This document shows positions 1 to 5,175 of a stretch of DNA of 6,541 nucleotides, piece after piece; positions within the stretch are counted from its first letter, which is position 1, and each line of letters opens with the position of its first letter. The notes beneath the pieces were generated by a model that saw only the letters and a list, made by a program, of their open reading frames with translations, had not been told where the DNA came from and did no database searches. The stretch is taken from assembly GCA_003152255.1 (NCBI GenBank), contig PLZT01000149.1, positions 9,742 to 16,282 on the forward strand. Direction: 5' to 3'. Source of the stretch: Methylocystaceae bacterium. Its GTDB lineage: Bacteria; Pseudomonadota; Alphaproteobacteria; Rhizobiales; Beijerinckiaceae. The translations under genes and the position numbers were made by a program.

Positions 1-741
1 AAATATACCGGCATGAAGGACGCCTATAAGAGCCTCATCGAGGCGCTGGCGCATGGAGGACTCGCCAATCGCGTGAAGGTCAATCTTGACTGGATCGAAT
101 CCGAGATTTTCGAGAGCGGCGACCCGGCGGCGCATCTGGAGCATGTCAACGGTATTCTGGTGCCGGGAGGCTTTGGACAACGCGGCGCGGAAGGCAAGAT
201 GCTCGCCGCCCGTTTCGCTCGAGAGCGCAAGGTTCCCTACTTCGGCATTTGCTTCGGCATGCAGATGGCGGTGATCGAAGCGGCTCGCTCGCTCGCGGGC
301 ATAGAGGGCGCCAACTCAACGGAGTTTGGCCCCTGCGACGAGCCGGTGGTCGGTCTGATGACCGAATGGCTGCGCGGCAACGAGCTCGAACAGCGCGGCG
401 TGGGCGGCAATCTAGGGGGCACCATGCGTCTTGGCGCCTATCCCGCGCATCTGCGCGCGAATTCCCAGATCGCGAAAATTTATGGCGGTCAGGATATTTC
501 CGAGCGCCATCGCCACCGCTACGAGGTCAACGACGCCTATCGCGAGCGCCTGGAGGCCAAGGGCGTCATCTTCGCCGGCAGCTCGCCCGACGGTCTGCTT
601 CCCGAGACGATCGAAATCCTCGACCATCCCTGGTTCATCGGCGTGCAATATCACCCGGAGCTAAAAAGCCGTCCGTTCGACCCCCATCCGCTGTTCGCCA
701 GTTTTATCGAGGCGGCGAAAGCGCAGAGCCGACTGGTGTGA
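1..741 (+). CDS. pyrG: CTP synthase, C-terminal part (5' end outside the window)
   Basis: The product makes CTP from UTP, ATP and glutamine, the last step of de novo pyrimidine nucleotide synthesis in the cytoplasm. The frame is open from base 1 and gives 246 residues; the family is usually about 540 residues, so this is the 3' 45%. It covers the class I glutamine amidotransferase domain: the oxyanion-loop region VPGGFGQRG, the nucleophile elbow GICFGMQ (Cys codon 250-252), and GVQYHPE carrying the His (652-654) and Glu (658-660) of the catalytic triad. The end [10 protein letters not shown] plus a short tail is normal for the family. The N-terminal synthetase domain lies upstream of the window. 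The ATG at 13 is an internal methionine, not the start. No frame damage is visible. Identification is essentially certain from the motifs. Confidence 0.98.
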   Translation, partial: KYTGMKDAYKSLIEALAHGGLANRVKVNLDWIESEIFESGDPAAHLEHVNGILVPGGFGQRGAEGKMLAARFARERKVPYFGICFGMQMAVIEAARSLAGIEGANSTEFGPCDEPVVGLMTEWLRGNELEQRGVGGNLGGTMRLGAYPAHLRANSQIAKIYGGQDISERHRHRYEVNDAYRERLEAKGVIFAGSSPDGLLPETIEILDHPWFIGVQYHPELKSRPFDPHPLFASFIEAAKAQSRLV

Positions 742-751
742 GCAGGGAGGG

Positions 752-774
752 GCTGGCGGAGTTTTATCGCCAGC
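752..774 (+). terminator. Possible weak terminator after pyrG
   Basis: A perfect 7-bp inverted repeat, GCTGGCG (752-758) and CGCCAGC (768-774), encloses a 9-base loop starting 10 bases after the pyrG stop. The following bases (tcggctcttcgctttcg) are only moderately T-rich, so this is a poor match to a classical intrinsic terminator. It could equally be a stabilising 3' hairpin. Confidence 0.4.
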
Positions 775-946
775 TCGGCTCTTCGCTTTCGATGATCGAG
801 GTTAGCTGCTCAGAGGCGATCAGACTTAATCTTCGCAATTTGCATTGCGCGGGAATTGACAAAGGCGACAAGCCGCGCAAAAAACGAGCTTAGACTTGGG
901 GAATAGCGCGATGCGCATGCCACTCCAGGGGACAGGTTGAGCGCAA

Positions 947-2047
947 TTGGGCTATCATTCGACGAGATGGGAGCTCAGTGTTCGCCCAGTGGGGCGTGCG
1001 AAGAATCCGCTGATCGAGCCGTACCGGTGGGAATTGCCCGCGATACTCGCGCTAATCGCGATTCTCGCCGCCGCTGACATTGGGGATTGGCGCGCCGAAG
1101 ACACTTTGAATATCCTGGCGCCCGTGTGGTTGTCGCTGGCGCTCGGCGCGAGCGCGCTGAAAATGGGCACGGCCGATAGCAGAGCGATCTGGACGCCGCT
1201 GTTCTGGTTCCGCGTGGCGACGCTGATTTATTTCGGCCTCGGCAACATCGCGCCGATGCTCATGAACTCGGCCAGCCTCATCTATGCGCAAAGCGCGTAT
1301 TTCTTTCTGCCGGCGGATGTTGAGCGGGTCAATTTAATCGCCGCGGCCGGAGTCGCCTGCGTTCTCTCGGGGAATCTCATATACGAGAAATTGTTCGTCC
1401 GCGCGCGAGCCTCCGGTATTGCACGCCGCGCGCCGCGCGCTCCCGGCGAGGCGCTACGCAAAGGAGTTCCCCTACTTTTGATCGGCGCGGGCATAAATTA
1501 CTTTATCTTAATGCCAAGCTCGATGGGCTTGATCGATTTCGTGGTTCCCGGCTTCATAGCTAGTTTGGCGATGTGCGAACATGTGGGCTTCGCGCTTTTG
1601 GCGATTTGGGCGTTTGCCCGTTCCACGACCGCGGTGTTCGCCGTCGCGGGCCTGGTCGCCGTCGAGAGCTTGATCGGCCTGCTCATGCTCAACAAGAGCT
1701 GGGCGCTCTTGCCCTGGGTCTCCTTCGTGATCGGCGCGCTCAGCTACAACCTTACTATTGCCAGGCTGGCTACCGCCGGTCTATTGATTTCTTTCGCCTT
1801 CGGCATTCTCCAGCCCCTGGTGGCCTATGGCAGAAACGAGGCGTATAACAATCCGGCGAACACCGGCACGGAGATGTCGCTTTCCCAAAACTTGGTATAT
1901 TTGCGCGCCTATTTCGACAATAAACAGGAAAACGACGCGGAGGACCCACAGGGGTCGCTGCTAAGGGTGAGTTTTGTCAACGTCGCCGCCTTCGTTGTCG
2001 CTCAATATGATCACGGTCTTCCCGGAGATTCGCTCCGCGCGCTCTAA
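947..2047 (+). CDS. Wzy-like polysaccharide polymerase / O-antigen polymerase-type membrane protein, C-terminally truncated
   Basis: A 366-residue inner-membrane protein with about nine or ten hydrophobic segments (roughly residues 29-45, 55-72, 83-105, 128-146, 172-190, 197-224, 227-247, 251-268, 272-293). A polar segment follows at about 294-340 (YGRNEAYNN, RAYFDNKQEND). This layout, a run of helices and then a large polar loop, resembles Wzy-type repeat-unit polymerases, which join polysaccharide repeat units on the periplasmic face. The sequence ends at QYDHGLPGDSLRAL. In related proteins a motif like this is followed by an Arg/Pro/Trp-rich loop and more helices, for a total of about 450-500 residues; both are missing here. 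The frame opens just after a stop at 938-940, and the earliest start is TTG 947; GTG 989 is an alternative. Neither has a strong ribosome binding site. The family call is by architecture and residue pattern only. The gene is probably non-functional. Confidence 0.6.
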   Translation: MGYHSTRWELSVRPVGRAKNPLIEPYRWELPAILALIAILAAADIGDWRAEDTLNILAPVWLSLALGASALKMGTADSRAIWTPLFWFRVATLIYFGLGNIAPMLMNSASLIYAQSAYFFLPADVERVNLIAAAGVACVLSGNLIYEKLFVRARASGIARRAPRAPGEALRKGVPLLLIGAGINYFILMPSSMGLIDFVVPGFIASLAMCEHVGFALLAIWAFARSTTAVFAVAGLVAVESLIGLLMLNKSWALLPWVSFVIGALSYNLTIARLATAGLLISFAFGILQPLVAYGRNEAYNNPANTGTEMSLSQNLVYLRAYFDNKQENDAEDPQGSLLRVSFVNVAAFVVAQYDHGLPGDSLRAL

Positions 2048-2117
2048 GGCTATAGCGTTGAATTCATGATAGTTTGCTGCGGTGTGGGCAGGGGCGGCCC
2101 ATGATGGGTCCTACTGA

Positions 2118-2149
2118 CGCAGCTTTAAGGGCTGCGGGCGGCTTCTTTT
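2118..2149 (+). terminator. Possible intrinsic terminator
   Basis: CGCAGC (2118-2123) pairs with GCTGCG (2131-2136) across a TTTAAGG loop. A short GC stretch and then TTCTTTT follow. The T-tract is offset from the stem by about six bases, which weakens the call. It lies 70 bases past the truncated membrane-protein gene. Confidence 0.3.
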
Positions 2150-2360
2150 GTCGTTATCCGTTTAAAAACAAATATATATAACTAAGTCTTAACCATAACA
2201 AAACCGCGCGAGGCGATCTCGACAGGGAGGGGCCCGACCTACCCGCTCGCGTGTGAGGTTCTATTGTTAAGTAATAGTTATATGTATTTGAATTTACGAG
2301 CGTTTGCCTCGCGGGTGAGTAACCTGCGTCAGGCTCCCCGGCACATCGCGTTCTGAATAT

Positions 2361-2386
2361 CGAACAGTTCGTTCTTAATAACGAAC
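2361..2386. promoter_or_regulatory. Operator-like inverted repeats built on GTTCG/CGAAC
   Basis: GTTCGTT (2367-2373) and AACGAAC (2380-2386) form a perfect 7-bp inverted repeat with a 6-base spacer. It overlaps a second dyad, CGAAC (2361-2365) with GTTCG (2367-2371). Three half-sites within 26 bases suggest a binding site for a dimeric repressor. The spacing does not fit the alphaproteobacterial LexA pattern (GTTC-N7-GTTC). Which gene it would control is unclear. Confidence 0.4.
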
Positions 2387-2513
2387 GGCTGACATGAAGG
2401 TGAGCGCGCACCGCTGAATGGCGCAATGCTGCTGTCAGGTATGGCGTTAGGGCCACTGTCAGGCTGCGAGGCGGCCTTCAAGCGGGTCAGGTGGCCATGC
2501 GTAGGGGTTTGGA

Positions 2514-2756
2514 ATGGGCGCGAAGGTGGTGGCCTATCGGCGAAAGATCGAGGCCGAAACATTCCCGGCCTCCACCTCTCCAGATAAACGCGTTTCTGTG
2601 GGTGTAGGCTGCTATTCTTGCTATTCGTGCTACTTGAGAGAACAGATAGCGAACGGATTAGGGGTGGGAAAGGCTACTTCTGCGGGTGCAGGCTGCTATT
2701 TCTGCTATTCCTGCTATTCGAGGGGCGGGAGCGCCTTTAGCGATGGGGATGGGTGA
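2514..2756 (+). CDS. Doubtful small ORF containing duplicated Cys-Tyr repeats
   Basis: An 80-residue reading frame with ATG 2514 and AGGGG at 2503-2507 as a possible ribosome binding site. Two blocks 28 residues apart read VGVGCYSCYSCYLRE and AGAGCYFCYSCYSRG. The repeats are perfectly regular at DNA level (9-bp units, 84-bp spacing) and give an implausible cysteine/tyrosine-rich peptide. The frame may therefore be a by-product of non-coding repeats. No known domain is recognised. It could also be the remnant of a larger replication gene, since 9-bp tandem repeats of this general kind do occur in mobile-element primase genes. Confidence 0.22.
   Translation: MGAKVVAYRRKIEAETFPASTSPDKRVSVGVGCYSCYSCYLREQIANGLGVGKATSAGAGCYFCYSCYSRGGSAFSDGDG
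2594..2724. repeat. Two arrays of three 9-bp direct repeats (iteron-like), 84 bp apart
   Basis: Array 1 has units 2610-2618, 2619-2627 and 2628-2636. Array 2 has units 2694-2702, 2703-2711 and 2712-2720. The unit consensus is TGCTATTCN; the third unit of array 1 is TGCTACTTG and the first of array 2 is TGCTATTTC. The similarity extends upstream: TTCTGTGGGTGTAGGCTGC (2594-2612) matches TTCTGCGGGTGCAGGCTGC (2678-2696) with only two differences. The second array therefore looks like a duplicate at exactly 84 bp, close to eight helical turns. Regular 9-bp spacing with a fixed inter-array distance suggests protein-binding sites, as in iteron origins. It could instead be slippage-prone coding repeats. 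Confidence 0.7.
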
Positions 2757-2973
2757 TTGCCCCTGGCTGCACATTCTGGACGCATGCGCGGGCCAGCTCT
2801 GCGCTGCCGATCCACCACCCGCACGCGCCTCCAAATGCGATTAAGTGGAACCGAAAGTGGGACCGCGAGCGATGACCGATACCGTGGCCAATTAAATCAA
2901 TCGCTTACTGCGATATGGCGCGGAAACTGTATCCGCTTCGCCCCTCCCCGGCTTGGTCTAGACGTGAAAGCCT
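2757..2973. other. Stretch without a supportable gene
   Basis: Open frames in this stretch (for example from 2757, or GTG 2753 ending near 2873) give low-complexity Arg/Pro/Ser-rich peptides with no recognisable domain and no good ribosome binding site. It may be leader sequence for the regulator gene at 3017, or decayed coding sequence. I see no RNA gene in it. Confidence 0.35.
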
Positions 2974-2998
2974 ATTCCACGTAATAGTCGCGTGGAAT
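2959..2998 (+). promoter_or_regulatory. Palindromic operator overlapping a candidate promoter of the XRE gene
   Basis: ATTCCACG (2974-2981) and CGTGGAAT (2991-2998) form a perfect 8-bp inverted repeat with a 9-base spacer. A weak promoter can be placed across it: -35 TAGACG (2959-2964), a 17-base gap, -10 TAATAG (2982-2987). The -10 would then lie between the two arms. The regulator start codon is 18 bases beyond the palindrome, so autoregulation by the adjacent helix-turn-helix protein is the simplest reading. The dyad is seen directly; the promoter hexamers are only partial matches. Confidence 0.5.
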
Positions 2999-3016
2999 TA
3001 TCGGGAGGGCTATCGC

Positions 3017-3397
3017 ATGAAGGTGATCGGTTTCGCTGTCACGCTCACCGAACTCGTCGCGCTGCTGGCTGAACGCCGCTACAGCCTGGGGATTACAAGC
3101 CTTGCTCTGGACGCGGCGGCCGGCTTGGCTGATGGACATTGCAGTAAGATCGAATGTGGAACCAAGCGCCTCGGCCCCATATCCCTCCCGACGCTGCTTT
3201 CGAGCCTTGGGCTCAAGATAGCGCTTGTCGAGTCTGACGAACCGCTCCCGCTCCCGATTGCGGCCATACTCAACACGTCGAAGCGTATGGACGCCGCAAA
3301 GGCCCCGCCCGTCGCGTTCCTGATACCGCCCGCCACCATCCCCGCTCTAGCTGCTGAACCGACTCCACAGCCCGCGATGGCGCTTCTAGCGGCCTGA
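3017..3397 (+). CDS. XRE-family helix-turn-helix transcriptional regulator
   Basis: A 126-residue protein. Residues 11-72 match the XRE/Cro-CI helix-turn-helix pattern: LVALLAERRYSLGITSLALD, then AGLADGHCSKIECG as the recognition-helix region, then GPISLPTLLSSLGLKIALVE as the last helices. The form with GL.DG..SKIE.G..RLG..SL..LL..LG is typical of small alphaproteobacterial and phage regulators. The tail (73-126) is Pro/Ala-rich and looks disordered. ATG 3017 is chosen because GGGAGGG sits at 3003-3009, seven bases upstream. The longer in-frame start at 2915 would place coding sequence over the palindrome at 2974-2998 and has no such site. The gene stands alone and is likely autoregulated through that palindrome. 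Probable role: repressor or control gene of the element to its right. DNA-binding function is well supported; its target is inference. Confidence 0.8.
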   Translation: MKVIGFAVTLTELVALLAERRYSLGITSLALDAAAGLADGHCSKIECGTKRLGPISLPTLLSSLGLKIALVESDEPLPLPIAAILNTSKRMDAAKAPPVAFLIPPATIPALAAEPTPQPAMALLAA

Positions 3398-3794
3398 TGG
3401 CGTGATGCGCTGGCCCTCCCTTTGTTCCACCGGCCTGCGTTAGTCTCACAGTATCGTGCAATTCGCGAAGGCCCCCACGGGGGTCGATCTGTGGGAATGA
3501 CCCCCGCCACCCGCCACCGGCCAGGAAAAACTCGGGGTGTCGACCTCAGCTCCACCTAAGACCACGCGCGCCTTACCTCCCAGCATCGGCCCGTCTAATA
3601 AAATTACCCCAACTCCAAAACACTCATGTCAGCCGTCAGAATTTTTTCCCCAAGGAAATCATCAGCAAGCCCACACAACTCTAAGCTTTGCGCGGGGCTC
3701 CCCGCCCCAAGGAAATCACCGCCCCGCGAGTATTGTCTAATTTTATTATCCGCATAACAAATGATCCACGATCTCGCCCGGGTAATAACAACTA
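3398..3794. other. Intergenic region, C-rich on the + strand, with direct repeats and hairpins
   Basis: No credible gene. From about 3480 to 3730 the + strand is strongly C-rich and G-poor, unlike its surroundings. It holds CCCCC (3472-3476) paired with GGGGG (3479-3483), a near-palindrome GCGGGG (3692-3697) with CCCCGC (3700-3705), and a T-run at 3642-3647. An imperfect inverted repeat TTATTATCCG (3743-3752) / CGGGTAATAA (3779-3788; 9 of 10 match) lies just upstream of the promoter at 3795. The region may be a long leader, an untranslated RNA or a control region. Confidence 0.4.
3648..3718. repeat. 14-bp direct repeat CCCCAAGGAAATCA, two copies
   Basis: Identical copies lie at 3648-3661 and 3705-3718, offset by 57 bp. 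The first directly follows a run of six Ts. The second begins on the last base of the GCGGGG/CCCCGC near-palindrome at 3692-3705. Exact 14-bp repetition in non-coding sequence is unlikely by chance. It could be a protein-binding site, a recombination relic, or part of an RNA structure. Confidence 0.6.
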
Positions 3795-3844
3795 TTGCGT
3801 TGCTCGATCCATCGATTTATGCTATTTGTTCTGTGAACAAATAG
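3795..3844 (+). promoter_or_regulatory. Promoter with a perfect 10-bp palindromic operator at the start site
   Basis: The -35 TTGCGT (3795-3800) and -10 TATGCT (3818-3823) are 17 bases apart, a good sigma-70-type promoter for this background. CTATTTGTTC (3822-3831) and GAACAAATAG (3835-3844) form a perfect inverted repeat with a 3-base centre (TGT). It covers the end of the -10 and the expected transcription start near 3830. That is the classical place for a repressor operator. The first gene of the rightward unit starts 20 bases beyond it. The palindrome is certain; its use as an operator is inference from position. Confidence 0.6.
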
Positions 3845-3863
3845 TTGAACAAGGGCAAAAACG

Positions 3864-4187
3864 ATGGCCGCAACGCGCAAATACGCCGAAGTCCTTTCCA
3901 TCGCGGATGTTCTCGCGGTGGTTACTCGTCTCGCCGATGAAGGCGGCATGAAGATTGGAACTTTCATCAAGGGCGCTGGCCTGACGGCCGACGACTACGA
4001 GTCGATCGTGGAACTCTCGGGCGATCTGCGCATCGGCAAATTGCGCGACCTTTGCCGCGCGGCTGGCGCTGAGCTGTGCGTCATCCAATCGAGCGTGCAC
4101 GCGCCTTGGCGCGACCCGCATTCGCCGACGAGCCATCCCAAGCGCGAACCGGGGCTGCACGATAGTCACCTTGGAGATGCGAAATGA
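3864..4187 (+). CDS. Small protein with a degenerate helix-turn-helix-like core, unknown function
   Basis: A 107-residue protein, first gene of a tightly packed rightward unit. Residues 30-74 (KIGTFIKGAGLTADDY, then GDLRIGKLRDLCRAAGAELCVI) follow the spacing of the second half of an XRE fold: AGL turn, conserved Gly, then helices ending in a short strand. The recognition helix is not well conserved, so DNA binding is only a possibility. The tail (80-107) is His/Pro-rich and probably unstructured. AAGGG at 3851-3855 is a weak ribosome binding site eight bases before ATG 3864. The stop overlaps the next start (ATGA at 4184), which implies translational coupling. Expression is probably controlled by the palindrome at 3822-3844, possibly by this protein itself. 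No family assigned. Confidence 0.65.
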   Translation: MAATRKYAEVLSIADVLAVVTRLADEGGMKIGTFIKGAGLTADDYESIVELSGDLRIGKLRDLCRAAGAELCVIQSSVHAPWRDPHSPTSHPKREPGLHDSHLGDAK

Positions 4188-4363
4188 GCCAGGACCGCAA
4201 GCCCACTTACTGCGACCTTCGAATGAAGCAACTGGCCGCACAGCGGGCCGCGCAAGAGGCGACGATCCGCCGAAGCCCGCCGCCGCCCCCCGGCTTCACG
4301 CCCGTTCAGTTGAGGGAGTTCATTTTGGGCAAAAACCGCCTCGATGCGGAGAGGAAATCCTGA
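4184..4363 (+). CDS. Hypothetical small protein (59 residues)
   Basis: ATG 4184 overlaps the previous stop (ATGA) and has GGAG at 4173-4176, seven bases upstream. The stop (4361-4363) overlaps the next start (TGATG). The protein has an N-terminal charged helix (about residues 11-30, AQRAAQEAT region), a run of five prolines at 32-36, and a C-terminal amphipathic segment containing QLREFILGKNRLDAERKS. The proline hinge between two helices suggests a small adaptor or structural peptide, but no family is recognised. The double overlap and proper ribosome binding site support a real gene. Confidence 0.6.
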   Translation: MSQDRKPTYCDLRMKQLAAQRAAQEATIRRSPPPPPGFTPVQLREFILGKNRLDAERKS

Positions 4364-4584
4364 TGCCCAACATGATCGACCGCAATCGCGTCAGCCATGC
4401 CGTTGCTCGCGGTCCAGCCCCCGGCCTTACGGTAGTCGAGTCGCGCCCGGCTCCGGTCGCCAACGAGCCGGCGTCCATCCATCGCGGTCCCGGCCGACGC
4501 GTCGAAAAAGGGCCGGCATTCAATGCGCCTCGGCCGCCTCTGGCCGACAATTACGACGACTTCCCCCCGCCGCTGGCCGCGTGA
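4363..4584 (+). CDS. Hypothetical proline/arginine-rich small protein (73 residues)
   Basis: ATG 4363 shares a base with the preceding stop and has GGAGAGG at 4348-4354, eight bases upstream. The same frame is open further left (an in-frame TTG at 4171), but the coupled ATG with its ribosome binding site is the better start. The product is rich in Pro, Arg, Ala and Gly, with an acidic/aromatic end (DNYDDFPPPLAA), and is probably disordered. No domain recognised. It ends 39 bases before the capsid-like gene and is likely co-transcribed with it. Confidence 0.55.
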   Translation: MPNMIDRNRVSHAVARGPAPGLTVVESRPAPVANEPASIHRGPGRRVEKGPAFNAPRPPLADNYDDFPPPLAA

Positions 4585-4623
4585 GTTCACCACCACGTTA
4601 TCTCTGACACAAGGACACCCTCC

Positions 4624-5166
4624 ATGGGTTCGCGCTCTTATTCCTTCGACAAATTCATGCAGCTTCACGATGGCGGGGCGGCTGTCATCGCGTCCGGCTT
4701 CGGGAAGGTTGGCGGTTCCTCCAAGATCATCGACCTTGGCGGTGCGACCAACCGCCTCGACCTTGGCATCGTCGGCTCCGAGTCGCGGATCGACGCGGCT
4801 GTCGTGATCGACATCAGCGCGCTCGCGACTGTGACCGATGGCCATTACCGCATCCACGTCCTGGGATCGTCCAGTGCAAACATGGCTTCCCCTGTTAGTC
4901 TCGGCTGCCTGGACATTGGGCTTGGAACCAGCATTGCGGGAAATCCTGGTGGTCTCGGCGTTGCAGCCAGCGAAGCCGCTCCCCTGAACACTTATACCGC
5001 CCTTCCGGCGGGCAACTCGACGTGGCCTGGCCGCCGCGAAATTCTGTTCACGAACGAGCAGAACGACATCATGAACGAGTTCATCGCGCTATATGTCGAA
5101 GTGCTGGGCTCGACCTCAGCGAGTATCCTGTTCACGGCCTTTGCTGCCGTCCTGCCGCTGGAATAG
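4624..5166 (+). CDS. Putative phage structural protein, resembling Bbp16-type capsid cement proteins
   Basis: A 180-residue, beta-rich protein low in charge and rich in Gly, Ser, Ala and Thr. In order: a short N-terminal segment (FDKFMQLHDGG), a strand-rich part with SSKIIDLGGATNRLDLGIVG (32-51), VVIDISALATVTDGHYRIHVLGSS (60-83), SPVSLGCLDIG (89-99), a Gly/Ala loop (101-130), and the end segment NEFIALYVEVLGSTSASILFTAF (151-173). The order (IDLG near the start, then 'tdg.Y.i.v..SS..m.spv.lg', then '..yv.v.gst.as..fta') is the pattern of small phage head-decoration proteins of the Bbp16 family, which stabilise the capsid shell. AAGGA at 4611-4615 is eight bases upstream of ATG 4624. No major capsid, portal or terminase gene adjoins it here, which is odd for such a protein. 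The match is by eye and moderate; another beta-sandwich virion protein is possible. Confidence 0.6.
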   Translation: MGSRSYSFDKFMQLHDGGAAVIASGFGKVGGSSKIIDLGGATNRLDLGIVGSESRIDAAVVIDISALATVTDGHYRIHVLGSSSANMASPVSLGCLDIGLGTSIAGNPGGLGVAASEAAPLNTYTALPAGNSTWPGRREILFTNEQNDIMNEFIALYVEVLGSTSASILFTAFAAVLPLE

Positions 5167-5175
5167 GCCCCTGCG

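Larger units (their letters stand above)
2048..2513. other. Non-coding region with AT-rich islands and nested inverted repeats
   Basis: No frame here reads as a credible protein. Two AT-rich islands (about 2158-2203 and 2259-2297) stand out against the GC-rich background. Around them are inverted repeats: CGCGAGGC (2207-2214) with GCCTCGCG (2306-2313), ACCCGC (2240-2245) with GCGGGT (2311-2316), CGCTCG (2243-2248) with CGAGCG (2297-2302), and a small hairpin CTATT (2261-2265) with AATAG (2273-2277). Direct repeats CTGTCAGG occur at 2432-2439 and 2456-2463. The arrangement could be an RNA with a long-range stem, or an origin or regulatory region of a mobile element. Nothing in the sequence settles which. 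Confidence 0.45.

Noticed and set aside
249..893. 214-codon plus-strand frame inside and past pyrG
   Set aside because: It is an alternate frame of pyrG, extremely Arg-rich, with no ribosome binding site.
856..896. Consensus -35 TTGACA (856-861) upstream of the membrane-protein gene
   Set aside because: No acceptable -10 lies at 16-19 bases; the nearest (TAGACT, 891-896) is 29 bases away, so a promoter cannot be supported.
2361..2386. LexA (SOS) box
   Set aside because: GTTC/GAAC half-sites are present, but their spacing fits neither GTTC-N7-GTTC nor the Gram-positive form. The same holds for the palindrome at 3822-3844.
2154..2456. 100-codon open frame on the minus strand
   Set aside because: Composition is Arg/Ser/Leu-mixed with no domain, it has no convincing ribosome binding site, and it runs across the inverted repeats and AT islands.
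2594..2724. CRISPR array
   Set aside because: Units are 9 bp and directly adjacent, without 30-40 bp unique spacers; no cas-like gene is present.
3079..3555. 158-codon minus-strand frame opposite the XRE gene
   Set aside because: It is the antisense of a well-supported regulator gene, Arg/Ser/Gly-rich, and runs into the hairpin-bearing intergenic region; typical GC-rich shadow.
3537..3740. 67-codon plus-strand frame in the C-rich region
   Set aside because: Thr/Pro/Ser-rich translation produced by the strand-biased composition; the 14-bp repeats cause the repeated PQGNH; no ribosome binding site.
4306..4857. 183-codon minus-strand frame
   Set aside because: It overlaps three rightward genes that have good starts and ribosome binding sites, and its Arg/Asp/Gly-rich sequence shows no family pattern.
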